Source: a bacterium
GTDB lineage: Bacteria > Verrucomicrobiota > Kiritimatiellia > CAIKKV01 > CAIYGI01
DNA: 64,000 bases
Reading direction: 5' to 3'
Assembly (NCBI GenBank): GCA_025360745.1
Contig: JANYBP010000011.1
Span: 1-64,000, forward strand
A program made the position numbers and the translations under genes. Under the pieces are notes generated by a model that saw nothing but the letters and a program-made list of their open reading frames with translations, searched no databases and was not told the origin of the DNA. Of the stretch, positions 43,935 through 53,623 are shown in pieces. The stretch's first letter is position 1, and the number at the start of each line of letters is the position of its first letter.

Positions 43935-45125
43935 TTATACTTTGCTGTACACTTTCGATGCGGCTTCGATGGCGCCCGAGCCGATCTTTACGCCCTGTGC
44001 CTTCAGGATGGACTCCAGCGCCGACAGCAGCACGAAAACATTCCTCTGCCGCGCGGTGTGCCCCATCAAGCCGACGCGCCAGATCTTGCCGGCGAACTCG
44101 CCCAGGCCGCTGCCGATCTCGATTCCGAAATCCTGGAGCAGGGCGCCGCGGACTTTCTTGTCGTCCGCGCCCTCCGGTATGCGGATGGAGTTCAGCATGG
44201 GCAGACGCTCGGCGGCCGGAACGAGCATGGTCAGCCCCATGGCCTCGACGCCCGCGACCAGCGCCTTGTGGTTGACGAGGTGGCGCGCGAAGCGGGCTTC
44301 CATGCCCTCCTCGGCGACGATCCGCAACGCTTCGCGGATGGCGTAGATCATATTGATGGGCGCGGTGTGGTGATACTTGCGTTCGACGCCCCAATAGTTG
44401 CTGACCATACTCAGGTCCAGATACCAGTTCGGCGCCTTGGTTTTGCGCGCGCCCAGCGCCTTCATGGCCTTCTCGCTGAAGGAGAGCGGCGCCAGGCCCG
44501 GCGGACACGACAGACACTTTTGCGTGCCGCTGTAAACGGCGTCGATGCCGACCCTGTCCACGTCCACCGCGATGCCGCCCAGCGACGTGACCGTGTCCAC
44601 GAGGAAAAGCGCGCCGGCATCGCGCGCGATGGCGGCGATTGGTTCGAGCGGCGTGCAGGCGCCGGTCGAGGTTTCGGCATGGACCACGGCCACGATCTTC
44701 GGCTTGCGGCCCTTGACGGCCTTGCGCACGGCTTCGGGATCGACCGCCCGCCCCCAGGGCTGATCGACGCGAATCAGTTTTCCGCCCAGCCTTTCGGTGA
44801 CGTCGGCCATGCGCATGCCGAAGACGCCGTTCACGCAGACCACGACCTCGTCGTCCGGCTCGACCAGGTTCACGAAGGCCGCTTCCATGCCCGCGCTGCC
44901 GGTGCCTGAAATGGGAATGGTCAAGGCATTATTGGTTTGAAACAGCCAGCGCAGCAGGCGCTGGGTCTCGTCCATCATGGAAAGAAAATACGGATCGAGA
45001 TGTCCGATGCAGGGCGCGGACAAGGCCTGCAGGACGCGCGGCGGCACGTCGCTGGGACCGGGCCCCATCAGAACCCGGCTTCCCGGATCGACATCCCTGA
45101 ATTCGCGATAATCGATGGTCATCAT
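43935..45125 (-). CDS. Class V aminotransferase (alanine/serine-glyoxylate type)
   Basis: 396 aa. PLP enzyme; [20 protein letters not shown] at the start and [17 protein letters not shown] are typical of AGT/SGAT. PLP lysine in [46 protein letters not shown]. Shine-Dalgarno AAGGAG before ATG 45125. It follows glcD by 31 bp on the same strand: GlcD would make glyoxylate and this enzyme would turn it into glycine, a small photorespiration-like pathway. Exact amino donor unknown. Confidence 0.88.
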   Translation of the reverse strand: MMTIDYREFRDVDPGSRVLMGPGPSDVPPRVLQALSAPCIGHLDPYFLSMMDETQRLLRWLFQTNNALTIPISGTGSAGMEAAFVNLVEPDDEVVVCVNGVFGMRMADVTERLGGKLIRVDQPWGRAVDPEAVRKAVKGRKPKIVAVVHAETSTGACTPLEPIAAIARDAGALFLVDTVTSLGGIAVDVDRVGIDAVYSGTQKCLSCPPGLAPLSFSEKAMKALGARKTKAPNWYLDLSMVSNYWGVERKYHHTAPINMIYAIREALRIVAEEGMEARFARHLVNHKALVAGVEAMGLTMLVPAAERLPMLNSIRIPEGADDKKVRGALLQDFGIEIGSGLGEFAGKIWRVGLMGHTARQRNVFVLLSALESILKAQGVKIGSGAIEAASKVYSKV

Positions 45126-45156
45126 ATGTCTCCTTGTTGGTTTGAACTCAACGAAT

Positions 45157-46569
45157 CTATTGCTCGAAAATCTTGCCCGGATTCAGGATGTATTCTGGAT
45201 CGAAGGCTTCCTTCACCCGCCGCATCAAGGCGACCTGCACCGAGCCAACCGCGAGCGGCAGGTATTTCTTGCGGGTCAGTCCGATGCCGTGCTCGCCCGT
45301 GATGGCCCCGTCGAGCGCCAGCGCGGCCTTGTACATTTCCGCGGCGACCTTGTCCTTCTGCGCGAACCATTTTTCATCCGGCATGTCCTTGATCACGTTG
45401 ACATGCACGTTTCCGTCGCCCGCGTGTCCGAAGCAGACGATGTTCATAGCGTGGCGATCCGCGATCGCCCGGATTTCCTTCAGCAGACTGGGAATGCTGG
45501 CGCGGGGCACGCACAAGTCCTGGGTGTCCATGACATGTTCGGGACTAAGGTGCTTGAGCGCCTCGATGATCAGCCTTCTGGCGGCCCAGAGTTTGTCGCG
45601 CAACTGGGGGTTGTCCGCCACCAGCACATCGATGGCGCCGTTTTCCATGCACAGTTCGCCAACCCGCTCGTAATCCTCGTCGATCGCCTTCTTGTTGTTG
45701 CCGTCCAGCGTGATCAGCAGCTGCGCCTCCGCCTCGTGAAAGGGCACATCCTTCTCGGAAAGTTTTTCGACCGCCAGGATGCTGTCCTTGCCCATGAACT
45801 CCAGCGCGGTGGGCACGATCCGGTTTTTGACGATTTCCGCCACGGCCTTGGTGGCCGACATGAAATCCTTGAAGGGAACGAGCATGTCGACGCGATGCTT
45901 GGGCAGGGGAATCAGGCGCAGGATTATCTTGGTGACGATGGCCAGCGTGCCTTCGGAGCCGATGATCAGGTGCATCAGGTCGTAGCCCGTCACGTCCTTG
46001 ACCAGCTTGCCGCCCATGCGGACGAGTTCGCCGGAGGGCAGAACGGCCTCCAGTCCGCAGACGTAATGCCGCGTGATGCCGTACTTGACGGCTCGCGGCC
46101 CGCCGGCGTTTTCGGCGATGTTGCCGCCGATCGAGCATGAGTCGAGACTGGCCGGATCGGGCGGATAAAACAGGCCCAGCGCCTCCACGGCCCGATGGAG
46201 GTCGCCCGTGATCACGCCGGGTTCAACCGTGACCATCAGGTTTTCCTGGTCGATCTCGAGGATGCTGTTCATCTTCTCCAGCGAAAGGATCACCCCGCCC
46301 ATGGCGGGCACACAACCGCCGCTGAGCCCCTGACCGGCCCCGCGCGGAGTCACCGGGAAGCCGGTCTGCCGCGCCAGCTTCATGATGCGGCAGACTTCTT
46401 CCGCCTTGCAGACCTTGACGACCGCCTCCGGCTCGACATGCACCTCCGTGACCTCGTCGTGCGAATATTTTTCCCGGTCGTCGGCGGAGGTGAAAACGTT
46501 GTCCTTGCCGACGATTTCCCGCAGGCGATCCAGAATCGTTTCGGTCAACCTCGAATATTTTGTATTCAT
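45157..46569 (-). CDS. glcD: FAD-linked glycolate/D-lactate oxidase subunit
   Basis: 470 aa. FAD_binding_4 domain (VTPRGAGQGLSGGCVPAMGG; DSCSIGGNIAENAGGPRAVK; GSEGTLAIVTKIILRLIP) and FAD-oxidase C domain (CFGHAGDGNVHVNV; GEHGIGLTRKKYLPL). Oxidises glycolate or D-lactate. GlcE and GlcF subunits are not nearby; single GlcD-like enzymes also exist. Probably co-transcribed with the downstream aminotransferase. No Shine-Dalgarno evident before ATG 46569. Confidence 0.9.
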   Translation of the reverse strand: MNTKYSRLTETILDRLREIVGKDNVFTSADDREKYSHDEVTEVHVEPEAVVKVCKAEEVCRIMKLARQTGFPVTPRGAGQGLSGGCVPAMGGVILSLEKMNSILEIDQENLMVTVEPGVITGDLHRAVEALGLFYPPDPASLDSCSIGGNIAENAGGPRAVKYGITRHYVCGLEAVLPSGELVRMGGKLVKDVTGYDLMHLIIGSEGTLAIVTKIILRLIPLPKHRVDMLVPFKDFMSATKAVAEIVKNRIVPTALEFMGKDSILAVEKLSEKDVPFHEAEAQLLITLDGNNKKAIDEDYERVGELCMENGAIDVLVADNPQLRDKLWAARRLIIEALKHLSPEHVMDTQDLCVPRASIPSLLKEIRAIADRHAMNIVCFGHAGDGNVHVNVIKDMPDEKWFAQKDKVAAEMYKAALALDGAITGEHGIGLTRKKYLPLAVGSVQVALMRRVKEAFDPEYILNPGKIFEQ

Positions 46570-46686
46570 TGTGGTCGCGCTTTTTTAAACGATGCTGCCA
46601 TGGGTCGCAAAATGCCAGAAGCGTGGTCGAAAGTCCAGCCGCGAAACGCCGCGGGCGCATCTTAACTTCTGGAACGCCGTTTCAAC

Positions 46687-46716
46687 TTGACACGCCGACC
46701 TCGAAATACGGACAAT
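46687..46716 (+). promoter_or_regulatory. Candidate promoter of the SPASM radical SAM gene
   Basis: TTGACA (46687-46692), 18 bp spacer, GACAAT (46711-46716). The start would be near 46723, giving a leader of about 50 nt. Confidence 0.45.
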
Positions 46717-46774
46717 TCGGCCCGGATCGGGGCGTCTGCGCCTATGCGCCAATCCGGGGGGTGCCTTTCTATAA

Positions 46775-47971
46775 ATGAAAACGCTTCTTGAGAAAGGGGC
46801 CAACGGACGCGCGTCCTTGCCGCTCGACAAGCGGGTGGCTGCCGGATTGCTGGCGGGGCGGCGTGTGCCTTTGCCGCGCCATCTGATCATCGAAATCACC
46901 TCCTCCTGCAATCTGCGCTGCCGCATGTGCCCGAAAACCAACCACTCGGTCAACACGGCGGAAAACAACGTGATGTCCTGGGATGTCTTTGAACGGCTGA
47001 TCCCGCTGCTTCCGCATATCGAATCGCTCGATCTGACCGGCGTCTGGGGGGAGGCATTCCTTTATCCCAAACTCTATCTGGAGATGCTGAAAACGATCAA
47101 GGCGCAGGGGGCCGATGTTTACACGATCAGCAACGGCACGCTGATCGACGATGACCTGGCCCGGCAACTGGTTGGGCACGACCTGAATAAACTGATCGTC
47201 AGCCTGGACGCCGCCACACCGGAAACCTACGCCGGCATTCGCCCTCCGGGCCGCTTCGCGGATGTCCTGAACGGGATCAAGTCCATCGGATCGTGGAAGC
47301 GAAAACTGGGACGCGCGCACCCGCGGCTGGAATTGGCCTTTGTGGGCATGAAATCCAACATCGAAGAGTTTCCCCGTGTCGTCGAGCTGGCGCACGAGCT
47401 GGGCGTGGCGCAGGTTTGCCTGCAGGCGATGGGCGAATATCCGGGCTTGGAAAACCAGTCCGTTGCCGCGCATTTTAAAGCGCTGGGCCGCCGGCTGTTC
47501 GAGGACGGTCAACGTCGCGGGCGCGACCTCGGCGTGCGGGTCATACTCCAGCCGCCCGATCAGTTCGAGGAGGACCGCGGGGAACGCAATCTCATCGAGG
47601 ACCGCCGCGGATACGGGAAACAATGTCACGATCTCTGGGACAAGGCGCTGATCGCGGCGACCGGGAATGTTTTACCGTGTTGCGCCTCCCCGGTCTCGAT
47701 GGGCAATTTGCGGGATTCCAGCTTCGACGGGATCTGGCGCGGGCCGGCCTTCACACGGCTCAGGCGGCAGTTTCTAAGCGGGGAAATTCCCGAAATGTGC
47801 AAACACTGCACCGGCACGGCCTGGGTGGAAATGTCCGCGCGCCGGGATCTCCGATTCTTCTTCGGCGGCCTGCTCGCCCCCCGTCTCAAACGCCGCGTGA
47901 AACGCAAATTGAAGCAATACGCGCCCCTGCGCTGGGCAAAACGCCAACTGGACCGCGCGCGGCGGAAGTGA
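46775..47971 (+). CDS. Radical SAM/SPASM domain protein
   Basis: 398 aa. Cluster motif SSCNLRCRMCPKTNHS (C-x3-C-x2-C), LDLTGVWGEAFLYPKLY, TISNGTLIDDDL, then a SPASM-like C-terminal part with NVLPCCASPVSMGNL and PEMCKHCTGTAW for auxiliary Fe-S clusters. The very basic tail (RLKRRVKRKLKQYAPLRWAK) is unusual and could bind RNA, lipid or a polyanion. Substrate unknown; no small peptide precursor gene is evident beside it. A GGGGGG run lies about 15 nt upstream as a weak Shine-Dalgarno. Confidence 0.82.
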   Translation: MKTLLEKGANGRASLPLDKRVAAGLLAGRRVPLPRHLIIEITSSCNLRCRMCPKTNHSVNTAENNVMSWDVFERLIPLLPHIESLDLTGVWGEAFLYPKLYLEMLKTIKAQGADVYTISNGTLIDDDLARQLVGHDLNKLIVSLDAATPETYAGIRPPGRFADVLNGIKSIGSWKRKLGRAHPRLELAFVGMKSNIEEFPRVVELAHELGVAQVCLQAMGEYPGLENQSVAAHFKALGRRLFEDGQRRGRDLGVRVILQPPDQFEEDRGERNLIEDRRGYGKQCHDLWDKALIAATGNVLPCCASPVSMGNLRDSSFDGIWRGPAFTRLRRQFLSGEIPEMCKHCTGTAWVEMSARRDLRFFFGGLLAPRLKRRVKRKLKQYAPLRWAKRQLDRARRK

Positions 47972-48057
47972 TGCGCTAGCGGTCGCGTTGCCATCATGCC
48001 GACCTTCCTTCTCTCTGGTGGGCGCTATAGTTCAATATCGCAGAGGGCCTGTCGTGC

Positions 48058-49065
48058 TCATGACGTGAGAATGTAGCGGCCGGATTTGCGGGTGCCGGTG
48101 CGTTGGATCAGGCCGGCCGCGATGAGCGGGCGGAGCAGGTCCAGAGCGCCCTGTTTCGAGACGCCGATGGCGTCCCAGATCTCGCGCGGCGTCATGCTTT
48201 TGCGATCGCGCAGCAACAGTAACAGGCGTTCCTGCCGGGGACGCAGGACCAACGTTTTATGGCGCGATCCAGCGGCCATGGTTTGGACCCGTTTCCAGAC
48301 CCGGTCCAGACAGAGGGCCAATCCTTCGGCCGTGTATTCCAGCCAGGAGGTAAGGTCGTCGCCTTCCCCGCGCACTCGTTGCAACATGGCGTAGTAGCGC
48401 GGCCGGTCCTCCCAATAGAACTCATCGACCGAAAAAATGTGATGGGTGTCGAAGCCCCGGCGGTACAACTCCCACAGCGCCAGCGCGCGGCCGGTCCGCC
48501 CGTTGCCGTCGGCAAACGGGTGGATGGATTCGAAGCGGTAATGCACGATGGCCGAACTCAGCACGGGCGATAAATCCCTGGAGTCCGTGTTCCACCAGGC
48601 GATCAGTTCCCGCATCAGGCCGGACACCTCCTCTGGAGGCGGCGGCACGTAGGGCCCCACACGCACGCGGATACTCCGGTAACTGCCGGCCGCGCCCTGG
48701 TCCATGACACCCGTGGCGATGACCTGGTGAAGGTTCAGGATGTCCTTGTGGCTGACCGGTTTCAGGGTGGCGTGGCGTTCAACGAACCGCAGGCCGGCGA
48801 AGTAGTTCAGCACCTCCCGCCGGGCCCGGTCGGTGGCGCCGGACAATTCGCGGCCTTCCGCAATGGCGCGGACCTCCTCCAGCGTCAAAGGATTGCCCTC
48901 GATGGCGGTCGACGAGTGGGCGTTGCGCGCCCGGGTATCCATCTGGAGGGCGGGCATCCACGGAACCTGCACGGTCGCGGCGGCAATGCTCTCGCGCATG
49001 GCGGCAATGCGCTCCACTCGTCCTAAGAGCGCCGGCGTGATCGTGAACGTGGGTTTATAGTTCAT
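48058..49065 (-). CDS. Fic-domain AMPylase-like protein with inhibitory motif and wHTH
   Basis: 335 aa, intact. N-terminal inhibitory helix motif SSTAIEGNPLTLEEV (S/TxxxE-G/N type, class II), catalytic HPFADGNGRTGRALALW, GSYRSIRVRVG flap, and a C-terminal winged helix (SMTPREIWDAIGVSKQGALD). Predicted to transfer AMP to target proteins unless self-inhibited; family only. Convergent with the SPASM gene. Three GTCAAG copies lie just upstream. Confidence 0.9.
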   Translation of the reverse strand: MNYKPTFTITPALLGRVERIAAMRESIAAATVQVPWMPALQMDTRARNAHSSTAIEGNPLTLEEVRAIAEGRELSGATDRARREVLNYFAGLRFVERHATLKPVSHKDILNLHQVIATGVMDQGAAGSYRSIRVRVGPYVPPPPEEVSGLMRELIAWWNTDSRDLSPVLSSAIVHYRFESIHPFADGNGRTGRALALWELYRRGFDTHHIFSVDEFYWEDRPRYYAMLQRVRGEGDDLTSWLEYTAEGLALCLDRVWKRVQTMAAGSRHKTLVLRPRQERLLLLLRDRKSMTPREIWDAIGVSKQGALDLLRPLIAAGLIQRTGTRKSGRYILTS

Positions 49066-49079
49066 GAGCGACCAGATGA

Positions 49080-49108
49080 GTCAAGCATAAGTCAAGTTAT
49101 TGGTCAAG
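49080..49108. promoter_or_regulatory. Three spaced GTCAAG sites between fic and priA
   Basis: GTCAAG at 49080, 49091 and 49103, spaced 11 and 12 bp, about one helical turn each. They lie in the fic promoter region and could be sites for the winged-helix part of the Fic protein. Confidence 0.3.
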
Positions 49109-49221
49109 TGGGGCTTTGCGGCAGGAAACATACGCCGGCTGGACGCCGGCTCGCGGGGACAGCTCCCACCTCCCACCTCCCACCTATCACCTCTCGCCTC
49201 CTTCCCCCCCGCCGTCATCGG

Positions 49222-49230
49222 TGGCATACT
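49222..49230 (+). promoter_or_regulatory. Extended -10 before priA
   Basis: TGG-CATACT ends 7 nt before the priA ATG at 49238. The same TG-N-CATACT form precedes the 53624 leader ORF. No clear -35 here. Confidence 0.35.
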
Positions 49231-49237
49231 CCCGGAC

Positions 49238-51451
49238 ATGCCTTCGATCGTCCGAGTCGCCGTTGATCTCGCGCTGAACCGCGAGTTCGATTACCTGGTG
49301 CCCGATGCGCTGCGCGACGCCGTGCAGCCGGGCGTGCGCGTGGCCGTGCCGTTCGGCGCGCGCGAGGTGGCGGGCTGGGTGACCTCCGTGCTTAAGAGCT
49401 CGGAGCGTACCGATCTCAAGTCCGTGGCGCGCGTGACGGGTGAGCGGCCCTATCTGAGCGCGCCGCTGCTGGCGCTGGCGCGCTGGATCGCGGACTACTA
49501 TTGCGCGCCGCTGGAAAACGCCCTGCGCACGATGCTGCCGGCCCCCGTGCGCAGCAAGGGCGAAGCGTTCCGCGAAGAGCGTGTGATCGAACCGCAGCCC
49601 GAGAGCTGGCCGCGGGGGGATGACTGGGATGCGCTGCGGCGCAGGTCGCCGAAACAGGCGGCGGCGTTGGAACGGCTGCGCGGCGCGGAGCCGCCGTCGG
49701 CGCGGGAATTGCTCGCCGCCGGTGTTTCGGACGCCGTGCTGCGCGCGCTGGCCGCGCGCGGCTGGGTGCGCTTCGGCAAGCGCAATGTTCGGCGCGATCC
49801 GTTGTTTGGACAGACGCTGCTGCGCACCGAACCGCTGAAGCTCGATCCGCAGCAGACGGTCGCCTTGGACGAGGTCCGCGGCGCCATTGATGCCGACGCC
49901 GCGCGCGTGCTGCTGCTCTTCGGGGTCACCGGCAGCGGTAAGACCGAGGTCTATCTGCAGGCCATCGCGCACACCCTCGCGGCCGGCCGCGACGCGATCG
50001 TGCTGGTGCCGGAAATCGCGCTCACGCCGCAGACCATCGAACGCTTCCGGGGGCGCTTCGGCGACACAGTGGCCGTGCTGCACAGCCACCTCGGCGACGG
50101 CGAGCGGCACGACGAGTGGCACCGTCTGCTCAGCGGCCAGGCGCATATCGCCATCGGCGCCCGCTCGGCGCTCTTCGCGCCGGTGCGGCGTCTGGGGCTG
50201 ATCGTGGTGGACGAGGAACACGAGCCCAGCTACAAGCAGAACGAGTCGCCCCGCTACCACGCCCGCGACGTGGCCGTCATGCGCGGCCACTTCGAACACT
50301 GTCCCGTTCTGCTCGGTTCGGCCACCCCGGCTCTGGAATCCTGGTGGAACGCCCAAAAGGGCAAATACCGTCTGCTGCGCATGCCGCAGCGGGTGGACGA
50401 CAAGCGCATGCCGGCGATGCGCGTGGTGGACATGCGCCGCGAGGCCGAGCAGACAGGCCGGATCTCGATCTTCTCCCGCGACCTGCTCGAGGCCATGCGG
50501 CGCCGTCTGATCCAGACCGAGCAGACGATGCTCTTTCTCAACCGCCGCGGCTACGCGACGCACATGCTCTGCCCCGCCTGCGGCTACGTCGCGCAGTGCT
50601 CGCAATGCAGCGTGGCGCTGGTCTATCACCGCGAGGCCGGCGAACTGCGCTGCCACATCTGCGGCGCCGTGCGCCGCGCCCCCGAACGCTGTCCCGAGTG
50701 CCAGGCGTCGGCGGTCAAGTTCACCGGCATCGGCACCCAGCGTATCGAGGCGGCCGTGCGGCGGCTGCTGCCCAAGGCCCGCGTGGCGCGTATGGACGCC
50801 GATACGACCCGCGGCCGCGACGCCCACCGGCGCATTCTCAACGAGTTCCGGAGCGGCGCGCTGGACATTCTGGTGGGCACCCAGATGATCGCCAAGGGGC
50901 TGGACTTTCCCAATGTCACGCTGATCGGCGTGATGAACGCCGACTCGGCCCTGCACCTGCCGGACTTCCGCGCCGGCGAACGCACCTTCCAACTGCTGAC
51001 CCAGGTCGCCGGCCGCGCCGGCCGCGGCGCCCTGCCGGGGGAGGTCATCGTGCAAACCTGCGCCCCCTTCCATCCGGCGGTGCAGGCCGCGCGGCGTATG
51101 GACTACGAGGGCTTTTGCGACCAGGAGGCGGCCATGCGCGAGGAACTGGGCTACCCCCCGCATGGGCGCGCGGTATGCATCGGATTTCGAGGTATGGACG
51201 AGGCGCGCGTGCGCGCCGCCGCGGAGGCTTTTGCCGCGGCCTTGCGGCCGGGACTGGCGGCCAATGTGCAGGTGGCGCCGCCGGCGCCGGCGCCGCTGGC
51301 GCGGGCCAAGGGACTTTATCGCTATCAGATGCTGCTGCGCGCCCCGCTGGCCAAAAGTATGACCAAACCTCTGAATGCCCTGTTGAACACCTTCCGCTGG
51401 CCGCGCGGCGTGGCCGTGGCGGTGGATGTGGATGCGATGGACTTGATGTAA
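49238..51451 (+). CDS. priA: Primosomal protein N' (replication restart helicase)
   Basis: 737 aa from ATG 49238; the track start 49100 would add a repeat-derived, Pro/Ser-rich leader and is rejected. N-terminal DNA-binding domain (IVRVAVDLALNREFDYLVPD), Walker A FGVTGSGKTEVYLQAI, DEEH box VVDEEHEPSYKQ, LGSATPALES, zinc modules (CPACGYVAQCSQC; CHICGAVRRAPERCPEC), and helicase motifs GTQMIAKGLDFPNVTLIGV and QVAGRAGRG. Full-length and normal. Restarts stalled forks by loading DnaB. No Shine-Dalgarno; leaderless candidate. Confidence 0.96.
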   Translation: MPSIVRVAVDLALNREFDYLVPDALRDAVQPGVRVAVPFGAREVAGWVTSVLKSSERTDLKSVARVTGERPYLSAPLLALARWIADYYCAPLENALRTMLPAPVRSKGEAFREERVIEPQPESWPRGDDWDALRRRSPKQAAALERLRGAEPPSARELLAAGVSDAVLRALAARGWVRFGKRNVRRDPLFGQTLLRTEPLKLDPQQTVALDEVRGAIDADAARVLLLFGVTGSGKTEVYLQAIAHTLAAGRDAIVLVPEIALTPQTIERFRGRFGDTVAVLHSHLGDGERHDEWHRLLSGQAHIAIGARSALFAPVRRLGLIVVDEEHEPSYKQNESPRYHARDVAVMRGHFEHCPVLLGSATPALESWWNAQKGKYRLLRMPQRVDDKRMPAMRVVDMRREAEQTGRISIFSRDLLEAMRRRLIQTEQTMLFLNRRGYATHMLCPACGYVAQCSQCSVALVYHREAGELRCHICGAVRRAPERCPECQASAVKFTGIGTQRIEAAVRRLLPKARVARMDADTTRGRDAHRRILNEFRSGALDILVGTQMIAKGLDFPNVTLIGVMNADSALHLPDFRAGERTFQLLTQVAGRAGRGALPGEVIVQTCAPFHPAVQAARRMDYEGFCDQEAAMREELGYPPHGRAVCIGFRGMDEARVRAAAEAFAAALRPGLAANVQVAPPAPAPLARAKGLYRYQMLLRAPLAKSMTKPLNALLNTFRWPRGVAVAVDVDAMDLM

Positions 51452-51506
51452 CGCAAGTGACAAGACGCGGGCAAAGGCGTAGATTGCCCCGCCGGAGGCT
51501 TACAAC

Positions 51507-53459
51507 ATGGACCGCCAGGCATTTTACGTTACGACGCCGATTTATTACGTCAACGACCGCCCGCATATCGGGCACGCCTACACGACCATTCTGGCGGACG
51601 TGCTGGCGCGCTATCACCGGCTGCTGGGCGGCCCGACCCGCTTTCTGACCGGCACCGACGAACACGGGCAGAAGGTCCAGCAGGCCGCGACGCGCGAAGG
51701 TTTGACGCCCAAGGAACAGGCCGACCGCACCGTCGTGCGCTTTCAGGAATTGTGGAAAACACTGGAGATCACCAACGACGACTTCATCCGCACGACCGAG
51801 CCACGCCACACCAGCGTGGTGAAGAAGATACTGCAGGACCTCTACACGCGCGGCGAAATTTACCGCGCCGATTACGACGGCTGGTACTGCGTGCCCTGCG
51901 AACGGTTTTTCACGGAGAAGGATATCGAAGGCCAATCCTGCCCCGATTGTCACCGTCCGGTGGAACGCATCCAGGAGGCCAATTACTTTTTCCGCATGAG
52001 CCGCCACCAGCAGTGGCTGATTCAGTACATTCAGGAGCATCCGGCCTTCATTCAGCCCGAGGCGCGCCGCAACGAAACGCTGGGCTTCCTGCGCCGGCCG
52101 CTGACCGATCTCTGCATCTCGCGTCCCAAGCGCCGCCTGAACTGGGGCATCGAACTGCCCTTCGATCCCGACTATGTCTGCTACGTCTGGTTCGACGCGC
52201 TGGTGAACTATATCAGCGCGGTGGGCTACCTGGCGGACGACGCGGCCTTCGCTCGCTGGTGGCCGGCCTCGCTGCAACTGATCGGCAAGGACATCCTGAC
52301 CACGCATACCGTGTACTGGCCGACGATGCTGCACGCCATGGGTCTGCCGTTGCCTGAAACCGTCTTCGCGCACGGCTGGTGGCTGGTCGGCGAGAACAAG
52401 ATGAGCAAGACCGACGGCAATGTGGTCAATCCGATGGAAATGGCCGAACGCTATGGTGTGGACGCCTTCCGCTACTTCCTGATGGCCGAGATGGTGCTGG
52501 GGCAGGATGCGGGATTCACCGAAGAGGCCTTTGTCCGCCGCTACAACACGGACCTGGCCAACGACCTTGGCAACGTGCTGAGCCGCGTGTTGCATCTGAT
52601 CGGCGCCTCCTGCGGCGGAAAACTGCCGGCCGCCGGCGCGCTGGGGCCGGAGGAGATACGCCTGCGCGACACGACCCTGGCCGCGGCCGAAACGATGCGC
52701 GGCGCCATCGCCGGCATGCGCCTCGATCTGGGTCTGGCGGCGGTGGGCGGTGTGTTGCGCGAGGCTAATCGCTATATAGACGGACGCAAGCCCTGGGCGC
52801 TGGCCAAGGCCGGCGGCGACATGGCGGCGCTCGGCACGGTGCTCTACACGGCCGCCGAGACCCTGCGCATCGTGAGCGCGCTGCTTTTTCCCGTGATGCC
52901 CGGCAAGATGGCCGAACTGCGCGCCGCCCTGGGGATGGCGCACATTGCGCCGGATATGGCCGGCCTGAAAGAGTGGGGGCGGTTGACGCCGGGCGTCACA
53001 GTGGGCGCCGTGCAAGCGCTTTTCCCGCGCATCCGCAGCGCGGCCGCGGCGCCGGAGCTTCAAGCCAAGACCGCGCCGGTGGCCGCGGCGGCGCCGGTTT
53101 TGAAAAAGGACGCGACGCCGCTTCCCGAGGGTGTCGCGCCGATCGAGTATGCCGACTTCATGAAGGTGCAACTGCGCACGGCGCGCATCCTGACGGCGGA
53201 AAAAGTGCCGGCGGCGGACAAACTATTGCGCCTGACGGTGGACATCGGCGGCGCGACACGGCAAATCGTGGCCGGCATCTCGCAGCACTACGCCCCCGAG
53301 ACGCTGATCGGCAAGACTGTCGTGGTGGTGGTCAACCTCAAACCCGCCAAAATCCGCGGCCTGGAATCTCAAGGCATGCTGCTCGCCGCCACCAGCGGCG
53401 GTACCATGCGCATCGTGACCGTGGACGGCGACCTGCCCCCCGGCGCGGTGGTGAAGTAA
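51507..53459 (+). CDS. metG: Methionyl-tRNA synthetase with C-terminal tRNA-binding domain
   Basis: 650 aa; ATG 51507 with GGAGG about 9 nt upstream. Class I: HIGH-type PHIGHAYTTILADVLARY, knuckle CVPCERFFTE and CPDCHRP (zinc), KMSKS-type ENKMSKTDGN (Thr in place of the last Ser), anticodon-binding helices, then about 545-650 a Trbp111-like OB domain (VQLRTARILTAEKVPAADKL; ESQGMLLAA) fused via an Ala-rich linker. Bacterial type 1. Confidence 0.97.
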   Translation: MDRQAFYVTTPIYYVNDRPHIGHAYTTILADVLARYHRLLGGPTRFLTGTDEHGQKVQQAATREGLTPKEQADRTVVRFQELWKTLEITNDDFIRTTEPRHTSVVKKILQDLYTRGEIYRADYDGWYCVPCERFFTEKDIEGQSCPDCHRPVERIQEANYFFRMSRHQQWLIQYIQEHPAFIQPEARRNETLGFLRRPLTDLCISRPKRRLNWGIELPFDPDYVCYVWFDALVNYISAVGYLADDAAFARWWPASLQLIGKDILTTHTVYWPTMLHAMGLPLPETVFAHGWWLVGENKMSKTDGNVVNPMEMAERYGVDAFRYFLMAEMVLGQDAGFTEEAFVRRYNTDLANDLGNVLSRVLHLIGASCGGKLPAAGALGPEEIRLRDTTLAAAETMRGAIAGMRLDLGLAAVGGVLREANRYIDGRKPWALAKAGGDMAALGTVLYTAAETLRIVSALLFPVMPGKMAELRAALGMAHIAPDMAGLKEWGRLTPGVTVGAVQALFPRIRSAAAAPELQAKTAPVAAAAPVLKKDATPLPEGVAPIEYADFMKVQLRTARILTAEKVPAADKLLRLTVDIGGATRQIVAGISQHYAPETLIGKTVVVVVNLKPAKIRGLESQGMLLAATSGGTMRIVTVDGDLPPGAVVK

Positions 53460-53486
53460 GGCGAGCGCGTCCGGTGGAAGGTGGAA

Positions 53487-53573
53487 GGGCGGCAGGCCTC
53501 CGCCGCCGCGTGGGCGCAAGGCGAAATGCCTATGGATGGAATGCCGGAACGACGTTAGGCGAGGATTTGGGAT
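53487..53573 (+). repeat. About 87 bp dispersed repeat with hairpin, copy 2
   Basis: GGGCGGCAGGCCTCCGCCGC, then CGTGGGCG and the tail CGGAACGACGTTAGGCGAGG closely match 27106-27192. Placed directly after metG, as copy 1 is after cstA. Confidence 0.7.
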
Positions 53574-53587
53574 TTCTCCTTGCGCTC

Positions 53588-53617
53588 TTGACCCGCCGCC
53601 GCCGGCCATGCCATACT
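53588..53617 (+). promoter_or_regulatory. Promoter of the third toxin-antitoxin locus
   Basis: TTGACC (53588-53593), 18 bp spacer, TGC-CATACT with the -10 at 53612-53617. The ATG of a 22-codon leader ORF follows after 6 nt. Confidence 0.55.
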
Positions 53618-53623
53618 TTCTCT

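Noticed and set aside
49187-53171. 758- and 708-codon minus-strand ORFs opposite priA and metG
   Set aside because: Shadows; both real genes carry complete catalytic motifs on the plus strand.
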